A stretch of DNA of 22,166 nt from CAZJBP01 sp964544115 (GTDB lineage Bacteria > Verrucomicrobiota > Kiritimatiellia > UBA8416 > JADHWI01): NCBI GenBank assembly GCA_964544115.1, contig CAZJBP010000048.1, positions 1 through 22,166 of the forward strand. The letters run 5' to 3'. The notes beneath the pieces were generated by a model that was not told the origin of the DNA, searched no databases, and was given only the letters and a program-made list of their open reading frames with translations. Position 1 is the first letter of the stretch; the number at the start of each line of letters is the position of its first letter. This document shows positions 14,710 through 22,166 of the stretch, one piece after another. Position numbers and translations under genes: made by a program.

Positions 14710-15630
14710 ATGTGGTTTGAAGACGAAGTGATTTCCGGGCGCAGGCTCGGCTCGGTCAAGCGTCATCGCGGCACCGCCGTGACGATGAACCTGCGGGCCG
14801 CCAAAGCCGGCAAGGCCGGCAAGGGCGCCGGCGACGGCACGGACCCGGTTGCCCGTCGGCCGATGGGCCTCCTAGCCGCGGCCCTGCTGGTTCCCCTCGT
14901 GCTGGCCGGCGTCTCCGGCCTGGTGTGGTATGGGGTCCGGGCCGTGACCGGCAGCCTGTTCCAGCGCAATGTGCGCTTCACGATCACCCGCCTGCAGATC
15001 CGGGGCGACAGCCCCATCGTCGGCGATTTCATCCGTGAGCAGAAGGGCATCCGTGAGGGGACCAACCTGTTCGCCTTCGATGCGGATGCGCTGCGGCGGG
15101 AGTTCCTCGAGCGCGCCCCGTCCTACCGGACCATGCGCATCACGCGCCTGCTGCCGGACATCCTCAACATCGAAGTGACGCCGCGGGTTCCGTCCGCCCG
15201 CCTTGTTCTGGGCTGGCGGGACACGCTGGTGGCCGACCGGGACGGAGCGGTGTTCGCCACCGTCGGCTATACGGGCCATCTGCCGGCGATCACCGGGTGC
15301 CAGGATCGTTCGCTGGCTCCCGGCAGCACCGTGCGCGGGTCGACCGTCGCGGCCGTCCAGATGGTCGACGTGTGCGACAATCCCCAGCTCGGCATCAAGG
15401 TGCAGGAGGTCGGCCTGTCCTCCGACGACCACCTGACGCTGGTGGCCCAGTACGGGGGCTGCGTGCGGCGCATTCAATTGTCCTGGGACGGCATGGGGTC
15501 ACGCAGTCCCGAGTCGCGCCTGAATCTTCTGCGCAAGCTCGGGCGGTGGGTGCAGGTGATGCAGACGCCCCAGGGAATGGATCACGTGGAGTTCGACGGT
15601 ACCTATCCGGATCGCATCTACGCGCTGTAG
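14710..15630 (+). CDS. ftsQ: Cell division protein FtsQ
   Basis: Encodes 306 residues. FtsQ is a single-pass inner-membrane divisome protein that recruits FtsB/FtsL in model bacteria. A basic cytoplasmic N-terminus rich in Lys/Arg (residues 11-51) leads to one membrane helix at about 52-78. A POTRA domain follows at about 90-160 (FTITRLQIRGDSPIVGDFI, then EGTNLFAFD and LPDILNIEVTPRVPSARL), and then the FtsQ beta domain. Identification rests on this architecture and on position between ddl and ftsA, because FtsQ sequences diverge strongly. The start is uncertain: ATG 14785 would remove 25 residues, and neither has a good ribosome site. The 34-bp gap to ftsA keeps them in one operon. Confidence 0.88.
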   Translation: MWFEDEVISGRRLGSVKRHRGTAVTMNLRAAKAGKAGKGAGDGTDPVARRPMGLLAAALLVPLVLAGVSGLVWYGVRAVTGSLFQRNVRFTITRLQIRGDSPIVGDFIREQKGIREGTNLFAFDADALRREFLERAPSYRTMRITRLLPDILNIEVTPRVPSARLVLGWRDTLVADRDGAVFATVGYTGHLPAITGCQDRSLAPGSTVRGSTVAAVQMVDVCDNPQLGIKVQEVGLSSDDHLTLVAQYGGCVRRIQLSWDGMGSRSPESRLNLLRKLGRWVQVMQTPQGMDHVEFDGTYPDRIYAL

Positions 15631-15664
15631 CGGGACCGGCGCGCGGGGAGTAAGGAAAACGCTC

Positions 15665-16879
15665 ATGGCTTTGCCGCCCATTGTGGCCCTCGAGATTGGA
15701 ACGTCCAAGGTCGTCGCCCTCGTCGGCGAGATGCGCGAGGACAGCTACATCATGATCACGGGCGTCGGCGAGTGCCCCTCCAAGGGCATGCGCAAGGGCG
15801 AGGTGACGGATGTGGAGGCGGTGACCGGCTGCGTGCGCACGGCGATGGAGGCGGCGGAAGAGAACGGCAAAGTGGTGATCCGGCAGGTGCTGCTGGCGAT
15901 CTCCGGCGGGCACATCCTCAGCGTCTCCAATCGCGGGTCGGTGCCGGTCATGAGCCGCGAGGGCGCGATCGACGCCGACGACGTGGAGCAGGTGCGGAAT
16001 GTGGCCCGCGCCGTGAACCTGTCCGGCGACCGGGACATCATCCACTCGCTCAGCCAGCACTACTGCATCGACGACCAGGAGCGGATCATCCGGCCCGACG
16101 GCATGGCGGGCGCGCGCCTGACGCATGACATGTTGATCATCCACGCCCTGCGCAGCCGCATGGAGACGGCGATGCGCATCGTCCAGGGCCTGCCGATGGA
16201 TGTCGAGGACGTGGTGTTCAGCGGCCTGTGCTCGGCGCTGGCCGTGATGACGCCCGAGCAGCGCAAGAGCGGCTGCCTGGTGATCGACATGGGGGCGGGG
16301 ACCACCGACTACATGGCCTATGCGGGCAGCGTTCCCGCGGCGGCCGGCGTGATCGGCGTGGGCTCCGATCACATCACCAACGACATTGCCATGGCCTTCA
16401 ATATCTCCGCCACGCATGCCGAGCGGCTCAAGCGCGAGACGGCCAGTGCCCTGGCGGGCGGCGTCGGACGGTCCCAGCGCGCGACCCTGCCCCCGGAGAC
16501 CGGATTCCCCTCGCGGTCGGTATCCCTCAGCTCGCTTCATGCGGTGGTGCATGCCCGGGCCGAAGAGACGCTGTCGATCGTGCGGGCGCGGCTGGAGAAG
16601 GACGACGTGCTGAAGCACCTGAGCGCCGTGGTGCTCACCGGTGGCGGAGCGCGGATGCGCGGGCTGACCGAACTGGCCGAGCAGATCTTCGAGAAGCCGT
16701 GCGACGTCGGGCGGCCCCGCGGCGTCACCGGCGCGTCGGCGGTCACCGACGGGCCCGAGTATGCGACGTGCAGCGGGCTGGTCCAGTATGGATTCAAGGA
16801 GCACAGCGATCGGCGGCGCGAGCCTTGGTTCGACAGTTGGATGAAGGGGCTGGGGCGGCTCTTGCGGCCGAAGTCATAG
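15665..16879 (+). CDS. ftsA: Cell division protein FtsA
   Basis: Encodes 404 residues, an actin-like ATPase that tethers FtsZ to the membrane. Phosphate-1 loop VALEIGTSKVVAL is at 7-19, the 1C region at about 85-160, phosphate-2 VIDMGAGTTDY at 206-216, and the adenosine segment VVLTGGGARMRGL at 322-334. The last 17 residues (WFDSWMKGLGRLLRPKS) form an amphipathic helix with Trp, Phe and Leu on one side and Lys/Arg on the other, the expected membrane-targeting sequence. taaggaa lies about 8 nt before the ATG. Only 12 bp separate it from ftsZ. All main motifs look intact, in contrast to its FtsZ partner. Confidence 0.96.
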   Translation: MALPPIVALEIGTSKVVALVGEMREDSYIMITGVGECPSKGMRKGEVTDVEAVTGCVRTAMEAAEENGKVVIRQVLLAISGGHILSVSNRGSVPVMSREGAIDADDVEQVRNVARAVNLSGDRDIIHSLSQHYCIDDQERIIRPDGMAGARLTHDMLIIHALRSRMETAMRIVQGLPMDVEDVVFSGLCSALAVMTPEQRKSGCLVIDMGAGTTDYMAYAGSVPAAAGVIGVGSDHITNDIAMAFNISATHAERLKRETASALAGGVGRSQRATLPPETGFPSRSVSLSSLHAVVHARAEETLSIVRARLEKDDVLKHLSAVVLTGGGARMRGLTELAEQIFEKPCDVGRPRGVTGASAVTDGPEYATCSGLVQYGFKEHSDRRREPWFDSWMKGLGRLLRPKS

Positions 16880-16891
16880 GATCCGGGCAAC

Positions 16892-18088
16892 ATGGCTGAA
16901 CGACACATCACGATGATGGGGGTGGGCGGCGCCGGCTGCCGGCTGGCCGGCTGGCTGACGGGGCGGGCCCGCCCGGGCGACCCGCTGCGCACGGTGGCCG
17001 TCGACACGGACACCTGCGCGCTGGCCGAGGCCGATGTGCATGCGCGCGTGCAGATCGGGGAGGATTTGACCGCCGGCTTCGGGGCGGGCGGCGACGAGGA
17101 GCGCGGGCGCCTGGCCGCGGAGGCCGATCTGCCGCGGATCGTGGCCGAGCTGGACGGCTGCGGCATCCTGATCCTACTGACGGGGCTGGGCGGTGGCGTG
17201 GGCTCGGGCGCGGCGCCGGTGGTGGCGGGCGCCGCCCGTTCCGCGGGCGTCATGACCGTCGCCTTCGCGGTTCAGCCTTTTGTGTTCGAAGGACCCCAGA
17301 AGCGGGCGGCCGCACAGCGCGCGCTCGTGGCGCTGCGGGAGATGTGCGATGTGGTGATTGCCGTGCCGAACGACGACCTGTTCGAGCACGTGGAGGGCGC
17401 CGCTCTGCCCGAGCTGTTCGACCAGGCGGACGCCGTTCTCGGCGGCGGGGCCTACGCGCTGTGGCAGCTCCTGGCGAGGCCGGGCTACATCCGGCTGGAT
17501 CCCCCCGCCCTGAGCCGCATCGCCGCCGACACCGACGGCGCCTGTGCGCTGGGCTATGCGGAGGCGTCCGGCGACGACCGGGCGCGCCGCGCGGCCCGGG
17601 CCCTGCTGGAGGGGCCGATGCTCGACAAGGGGCGCCTGATCGAAAAGGCGCGGCTGGCCATGGTGCTGATCGTGGGCGGCCCGGACCTGCGCCTGAAGGA
17701 GGTCGGCGAGATTATGGATCTGCTGACGCCGAAGGTCCGCGCCGAGTGCCGGCTCGTGATGGGGACGTCCATGGACGACGCCTGGGCGGGCCGCGTGACC
17801 GTGTGCGTCATCGCCGGCGAGAAGCGCGCCGTCGCCCCCATGCCCGCGACGGAAATCGTCGGGGCCGGAACTCCGGCGGAGGCGCCGCCTGCGCCAGAGG
17901 ACGCGGAGGCCGCACCGGCGGCCGCCGCCCCGCCCCGCCGGGGGCACGGAAAGGACCGCCAGTCCCAGCTCCCCCTGGAGCAGATGTCCGGCCGCGGCCG
18001 CTTCAAGGACGTCGAGCCCACGCTGCAGAACGGCACCGACCTGGATATCCCCACGTTCGTCCGCCGCGGCATCCGGATCGAGAAGTAG
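16892..18088 (+). CDS. ftsZ: Divergent cell division protein FtsZ
   Basis: Encodes 398 residues, the tubulin-like protein that forms the division ring. The order of motifs is canonical but many are altered. The N-terminal loop is GVGGAGCRL (10-18). The tubulin signature GGGTGTG is GGGVGSG (100-106). Glu133 and Arg138 keep the ribose and phosphate positions, and PND (159-161) is kept. The T7 synergy loop, normally NxDxxD, reads RLDPPA (201-206), so Asn becomes Arg and the last, catalytic Asp becomes Ala. A disordered Ala/Pro-rich linker (about 318-360) ends in DLDIPTFVRRGIRIEK, the conserved peptide that binds FtsA. It is expected to reach FtsA, but GTP hydrolysis at the subunit interface is doubtful. 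Position directly after ftsA supports identity. Confidence 0.93.
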   Translation: MAERHITMMGVGGAGCRLAGWLTGRARPGDPLRTVAVDTDTCALAEADVHARVQIGEDLTAGFGAGGDEERGRLAAEADLPRIVAELDGCGILILLTGLGGGVGSGAAPVVAGAARSAGVMTVAFAVQPFVFEGPQKRAAAQRALVALREMCDVVIAVPNDDLFEHVEGAALPELFDQADAVLGGGAYALWQLLARPGYIRLDPPALSRIAADTDGACALGYAEASGDDRARRAARALLEGPMLDKGRLIEKARLAMVLIVGGPDLRLKEVGEIMDLLTPKVRAECRLVMGTSMDDAWAGRVTVCVIAGEKRAVAPMPATEIVGAGTPAEAPPAPEDAEAAPAAAAPPRRGHGKDRQSQLPLEQMSGRGRFKDVEPTLQNGTDLDIPTFVRRGIRIEK

Positions 18089-18116
18089 GCCATCGTCTTG
18101 TTCGGAGTGGCAGCCC

Positions 18117-19160
18117 ATGAGCCTTCGACGCGCCCTCGACACGCTCAACGGCGAGGCGACCGATCGGGTCGCCCGGCTGGAATGGAACGCGCCGCCGCAG
18201 TTTCTGCGGGAGACGACGGGCCTGGACCCCTACGAGCAGCCCGTGGAGAGCTGGCTTCGATTCCTGGAAATGCACGACATCGATGCGACCCTCCGCGATT
18301 GGGCCTACGCGGCCAAGGTGCGGGGCAGCGACGTGCGCTTCGATGGTGGCCAGGCCTACACCCAGTGGGGTCTCGGCGAGACCCAATGGCTGGCCGATCC
18401 CCCCTACAAGACGCCTGAGGCCATTCTCGCCTTCGATCCGCGCACGCACGACAGGATGGGACTTCAGGAGCGGATCGACACGGTCTGCCGGAACTACGAG
18501 GGCGTTCAGAAATGGTATGGCGACCGGGTCCTGTACGTTCCGGGCCATTACCAACTCGTTCTGCACTACATGCCGTACTGGTGCGACTGGTCCGCCTTCA
18601 TGGAACTGCTGGCGGATGACCCTGAGGCCTGCATCCCGCTGTTCGACCGCTGCGAGAGCTACACGACGGAGATTATGGAGGCGTGGTCCGACTCCGCGGC
18701 GCCGGCGTTCATCGCGCACGAGGACCTGTGCAGCGCCCGCGGTCCCATCTTCTCGCCTGACTTCCTTCGGCGCGAAATCTTTCCGCGCTACAAGAGAATC
18801 TATGCGCCACTGAAGCGGAAGGGCATCAAGGTTCTGGCTACGAGCGACGGGTTCATCGAACCCATCGCCGGGGATCTCCTGTCCGCCGGCGCCGATGGCC
18901 TGTTCATCGAGCCCATGAACGACATCGGTCGGATGGTGGACCGGGTCGGGCCCCGCGGCATCCTCTGGGGCGGCGGCAGCTCCGTGGCGGTGACCACTGG
19001 TACCCCCGACACCATCCGGTCGGACGTCCGGCGGCGGATGGCGCAGGCCCGGAAACTCCGCGGCTTCTTCTTTGCATTGGCCGGCGAAGCGCCTCAAAAT
19101 GTCAGCAACGAAAATTTCCAGGCCTACTTGGATGCGTGCGCGGAATACGGGCGGCGGTAG
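18117..19160 (+). CDS. Uroporphyrinogen decarboxylase-like (MtaA/CmuA-type) protein
   Basis: Encodes 347 residues matching the broad URO-D barrel superfamily, which includes HemE and corrinoid-dependent methyltransferases such as MtaA. Visible parts are an N-terminal ALDTLNGEATDRVARLEWN, a middle HEDLCSARGPIFSPDFLRREIFPRYKRI, a strand VLATSDGFIEPIAGDLLSAGADGLFIEP and a late GILWGGGSS. It lacks the HemE N-terminal RQAGR pattern, so heme synthesis is unlikely. HED at the middle barrel strand could supply a metal ligand, but I do not see a full His-x-Cys plus Cys zinc site as in MtaA. Such genes are abundant in PVC genomes, often of unknown substrate. ggag lies about 9 nt before the ATG and the gene starts 28 bp after ftsZ, so it may be read from the division operon. 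Confidence 0.8.
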   Translation: MSLRRALDTLNGEATDRVARLEWNAPPQFLRETTGLDPYEQPVESWLRFLEMHDIDATLRDWAYAAKVRGSDVRFDGGQAYTQWGLGETQWLADPPYKTPEAILAFDPRTHDRMGLQERIDTVCRNYEGVQKWYGDRVLYVPGHYQLVLHYMPYWCDWSAFMELLADDPEACIPLFDRCESYTTEIMEAWSDSAAPAFIAHEDLCSARGPIFSPDFLRREIFPRYKRIYAPLKRKGIKVLATSDGFIEPIAGDLLSAGADGLFIEPMNDIGRMVDRVGPRGILWGGGSSVAVTTGTPDTIRSDVRRRMAQARKLRGFFFALAGEAPQNVSNENFQAYLDACAEYGRR

Positions 19161-19208
19161 GTCCGGCACGGGGTTGATCGTCCCCGTCGAACCGTTGGAG
19201 GATGGCGC

Positions 19209-20981
19209 GTGAAGCGGCAATCGTCAGCACTGATTCTGCTCTGTGGCGTGTTGCTTGGGGCGGGCGCGTTCGCGCTGCCGGAATCCTTTGATCTCCGTAA
19301 CGTCGGCGGGACGAATTTCTCCACCTCCGTGAAGAGCCAGAGCGGGGGTACGTGCTGGACGCATGGCACTATGGCGGCCGTGGAGAGCAATCTGCGAAAG
19401 ACCGGCGTCTGGGCCCGTGAGGGCGAGAGCGGCGAGCCCGATCTGGCGGAGTACCATCTGGACTGGTGGAACGGGTTCAACCAGCACAACAACGACGATC
19501 GCGACCCGCCCGCCGGCGCCGGACTGGAAGTGCACATGGGCGGCGACTACCGCGTCGCTTCAGCCTACATCACGCGGGGTGAGGGGGCCGTGCGGGACAT
19601 CGATGGCCAATCTTTTTCCACTGCGCCTGCGCGCCACGGCTCCTCGTATCGCTACTACTATCCCCGCCACATCGAATGGTTTGTCGATGACCGGTCGGGG
19701 GCCGGCCGGGATGCGATCAAACAGACGATCATGGAGCAAGGCGCGATTGGCACCTGCATGTATTACGGCGGCAGTTTCTTTGCGAGCGGCTCGCATTATC
19801 AGCCGCCCTCTGACACGAACCCGCCGAACCACTCGATCGCCATCATCGGCTGGAGAGACACGAAAACGACCCAGTGTGCGACGAATGGCGCCTGGCTTTG
19901 CAAGAACAGCTGGGGCGGCACCTGGAACGGCGACGGGCACTTCTGGATCTCCTACTATGACAAACACGCCTGCAAGGAGCCGCAGATGGGCGCCGTGTCG
20001 TTCCGGGATGTCGTACGTCAGCCGTATCTGAACTTTTATTCTCACGACTATCACGGCTGGCGCGACACGCTGGCCACCCAAACCGTGTTCAATGCCTTTA
20101 CGGCCAGGACAAATGAAGATCTGGTCGCTGTCAGCTTCTTCACGGCGGCGGATCTCGTCGACTTCGATGTTCGCGTCTACCGCCAATTCACCAACGGGGC
20201 GCTCGGTGAGCTGGCCTCAAGCACGACCGGACGCTTCGAAAGGACCGGCTTCCATACGGTGAACCTCGGCGCCAAGGTATGCCTCACCAACGGCGCGCCG
20301 TTCTATGTCTACCTAGGCTTCTCACACGGGGGGCAGCCCTATGACCGCACCTCCGGCGTGCCCGTCCTCCTGGGGGCTCCTGTCTCGCCGGAGGATCCGG
20401 CGGCGTTTGCTGAATACCTCGAGAGCCTGGGCAAGATGGGTCCCGTGGCGGCAACCGACACGGAGGTCGTCTCCTCGGCCGGCGAGGGCGAGAGCTACTA
20501 TTTGTCAGGAACCCAGTGGGTGGATCTGGTCCAGCTCGATGCCACGGCCAGCTTTTGCGTCAAAGGCCTGACCGTCAAAGCCGATCTCGACGGCGACGGT
20601 ACGCCGGACGAGAGCGATCTCGACGATGACAACGACGGCATGCCCGACGCATGGGAATCGCTGCACGGCTTCAACGCGCGCCAGCCCGCCGATGGGGCGC
20701 TTGATTCGGATGGTGACGGGGCGTTGAACCGGCAGGAATACGTGGCCGATACTGACCCGACGAACAAGGCGTCCTGCCTTCGCCTCGTGGCCATCAGCGC
20801 GGATGGGCCGGTCACCATCTTCTTCCCCAGCGCGGCGAGCCGACGCTACTCATTGCAGGGCGTTGCCACGCTGCCCGAAGGTGCCTGGAGCAACGTTCCG
20901 GGGGCGGGACCTCGTGCGGGCGTGGACGGGCAGGATTTCATGACGGACACCAACGAGGCCTCGTATCGGTTCTACCGGATT
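19209..20981 (+). CDS. Secreted papain-like (C1A) cysteine protease with calcium-repeat tail, cut by gap
   Basis: Partial: 591 residues are visible before the N-run. GTG 19209 has ggagga 6 nt upstream. A signal peptide (1-22, cut after AFA) leads straight into LPESFDLR, so there is no inhibitory propeptide. The protease domain has Cys49 (QSGGTCWTHG), His208 (NHSIAIIGW) and Asn233 (KNSWGGTW), a complete C1A triad. Residues about 270-455 form a beta-rich region like the lectin-like domain that follows many bacterial C1A proteases. Asp-rich calcium repeats come next, DLDGDGTPDESDLDDDNDG (459-477) and DSDGDGALNRQEY (499-511), then a C-terminal beta segment ending SYRFYRI, a tail style seen in secreted proteins of Kiritimatiellota and Verrucomicrobiota. 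The real stop probably lies in or at the gap. The frame past the gap reads into non-coding sequence and is not credible. Confidence 0.9.
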
Positions 20982-21081
20982 NNNNNNNNNNNNNNNNNNN
21001 NNNNNNNNNNNNNNNNNNNNNNNNNNNNNNNNNNNNNNNNNNNNNNNNNNNNNNNNNNNNNNNNNNNNNNNNNNNNNNNNN
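20982..21081. other. Assembly gap (100 N)
   Basis: Exactly 100 N, the usual placeholder for a scaffold join of unknown size. The end of the protease gene and anything after it are missing. Linkage between the left part of the window and the pseudouridine synthase gene depends on the scaffolding being right. Confidence 0.99.
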
Positions 21082-21142
21082 ACAAGGACGAGGCCCATGG
21101 GCGCGCCGTGCGCTGGAGGGCCGACGGCCTCGGCGGCCGGAG

Positions 21143-21967
21143 TCAACCTGCGGTCTGGCGCGGAAGGGCGAAGCGGTCGAGATAGCGGACGGCCAGTTCG
21201 AACGAGTGCGGCAGGGGTGCCGTGATCTCGACGGGGCGGCCGTCGGCGGGGTGCGGGAAGGACAGCGACTCGGCGTGCAGCGCGAGGTGTCCAATCAGGG
21301 GGCGTTCGAGTCCGGCGGCATACCGGTAGTGCCGCTTGATCTCCGACAGCATCAGGCCGCGGCCGTTGCCGTAGAACCGGTCCGCAATGATCGGGCAGCC
21401 GATGTACGCAAGGTGGACACGGATCTGGTGGGTCCGGCCGGTCAGGGGTTCACATCGAAGAAGGGCGAAGCCGCGCCAGGCGTTGAGCACCTGGTAGCGC
21501 GTTTCCGCCCGTTTTCCGGGGCGCCCGACGCGCATTCGCCCGGGGTGAACAGGGTCGGGCACGACGCGCGCGACGATCAGGCCCTCCGCGTCAGCCGGGG
21601 CGCCGCGGACCAGTGCCCGGTAGTTCTTGTGTATGTCGCCCTTCTCGAAGAGACGGCACGTGGCGGTCAACATCTTGCGGTTCTTGGCGCAAAGCACGAT
21701 CCCGCTGGTGTCGCGGTCGATGCGGTGCGCGTTGAAATACTTCGGCGACCACCGTTCGTGCACCACCCGCATGAGGCTGATACGGTCCTTGTCCCAGCGG
21801 TCCGGCGCGATCAGCATGCCCGTGGGCTTGTCGAAGGCGATCAGATCCTCGTCCTCGTACACCACGGTCACCGCCTTGATCAATCGGGCGGTCTCCCGGC
21901 GGTCTTCGACGGGCGCGGGCTGATCGACTGCGGACTGGTCCGGCGTGGGTTGGTCGGGTGCTTCCAT
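21143..21967 (-). CDS. RluA-family RNA pseudouridine synthase without S4 domain
   Basis: Encodes 274 residues from ATG 21967, with aggt about 7 nt upstream; an alternative start at 22015 would add 16 residues. It should convert uridine to pseudouridine in rRNA or tRNA. The catalytic HRIDRDTSG (81-89, nucleophile Asp84), the RluA motif DKPTGMLIAPD, KNYRALV, the late LTGRTHQIRVHLAYIGCPIIAD and GHLALHAESLSFPHP are all present. No S4 RNA-binding domain is found; instead there is a 25-residue Pro/Asp/Gln-rich N-terminus with repeated DQP units. That architecture resembles RluA/TruC rather than RluC/RluD, but the target site cannot be predicted. It faces the protease gene across the gap. Confidence 0.93.
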   Translation of the reverse strand: MEAPDQPTPDQSAVDQPAPVEDRRETARLIKAVTVVYEDEDLIAFDKPTGMLIAPDRWDKDRISLMRVVHERWSPKYFNAHRIDRDTSGIVLCAKNRKMLTATCRLFEKGDIHKNYRALVRGAPADAEGLIVARVVPDPVHPGRMRVGRPGKRAETRYQVLNAWRGFALLRCEPLTGRTHQIRVHLAYIGCPIIADRFYGNGRGLMLSEIKRHYRYAAGLERPLIGHLALHAESLSFPHPADGRPVEITAPLPHSFELAVRYLDRFALPRQTAG

Positions 21968-22166
21968 GTGCAACCTGTCATACCACACCCGCCCGCCGCT
22001 GTCACGACCGGGCACACATCGGTTTCACTGCAGGCTGGGGGATGTGTCGCGGATCGGGTCGGAACCGAGCGCGTGAGATCGCCCCCCGCGGCCATGATGT
22101 TCGTACGCGTCCCCGTGCGCGTTCACGGCGTGCCGGAGAGTTCGTGTAGGTGCACGGGCACGTGTA
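21968..22166. other. Terminal non-coding stretch
   Basis: This stretch of 199 bp lies upstream of the pseudouridine synthase. Short open frames cross it on both strands, but none shows a recognisable domain, ribosome site or believable composition. I see no tRNA, terminator or clear promoter. It may hold the synthase promoter on the minus strand. Confidence 0.5.

Noticed and set aside
11341..14766. Minus-strand open frame of 1141 codons opposite murC-murB and ddl
   Set aside because: It spans two well-supported genes in antisense, with His/Arg/Gln/Ala-rich composition and no recognisable domain.
15395..16804. Minus-strand open frame opposite ftsA
   Set aside because: FtsA motifs on the plus strand are complete, and the antisense product is His/Arg/Asp-rich without domains.
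17174..18148. Minus-strand open frame opposite ftsZ
   Set aside because: It is antisense to a gene with recognisable motifs and a conserved C-terminal peptide.
19168..19187. Hairpin acgggg/ccccgt between the UROD-like and protease genes as a terminator
   Set aside because: The stem is only 6 bp, has no T-run, and lies just before the protease ribosome site.
21082..21185. Continuation of the protease gene beyond the N-run
   Set aside because: The reading frame through N is arbitrary, the sequence after it is Arg/Gly-rich without domain, and it runs into the convergent synthase gene.

Overview
The window is high-GC bacterial DNA, apparently from a scaffolded draft or metagenome assembly, because a run of exactly 100 N interrupts it at 20982-21081. 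Gene content points to the PVC superphylum, most likely Kiritimatiellota, Verrucomicrobiota or a relative. The reasons are a Na+-translocating NADH:quinone reductase (nqrABCDEF), a division and cell-wall cluster in the order murC-murB (fused), ddl, ftsQ, ftsA, ftsZ with a strongly divergent FtsZ, a uroporphyrinogen-decarboxylase-like protein, and a secreted papain-like protease with a calcium-repeat tail. The phylum assignment is inference; no rRNA gene is present to settle it.

Layout: (1) 1-427 has no gene but holds a nested inverted repeat built from degenerate 6-bp units. (2) 428-1229 (+) encodes a DUF4019-type lipoprotein and a small cupin. (3) 1237-9064 (-) is one tight block, transcribed right to left: nqrA, nqrB, nqrC, nqrD, nqrE, nqrF, a ferritin-like protein, a membrane histidine kinase and a receiver-only response regulator. 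Gaps are under 30 bp and several genes overlap by 4 bp, so it reads as one operon. (4) 9065-9347 is a divergent promoter region with two palindromes. (5) 9348-10841 (+) is an SDR/DUF2867-type oxidoreductase. (6) 10842-11325 is non-coding, with a T-free tract, a strong hairpin and a good sigma70-like promoter. (7) 11326-18088 (+) is the wall and division cluster, followed by a UROD-like gene and a C1A protease gene that runs into the gap. (8) 21143-21967 (-) is an RluA-family pseudouridine synthase.

The genes fall into two working units. The first is a redox-driven sodium pump with its own candidate sensor and regulator and a ferritin-like protein. NqrA in it carries two RnfC-type ferredoxin cysteine motifs, which Vibrio NqrA lacks. 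The second makes UDP-MurNAc (MurB) and UDP-MurNAc-Ala (MurC) on one polypeptide, makes D-Ala-D-Ala (Ddl), and builds the divisome (FtsQ, FtsA, FtsZ). The FtsZ lacks two of the three conserved T7-loop polar or acidic residues, including the catalytic aspartate, but keeps the C-terminal FtsA-binding tail. The most interesting signals are the altered FtsZ, the NqrA/RnfC hybrid, the pump-linked two-component system with an unusual ferritin-like protein, and the hexamer-periodic inverted repeat.
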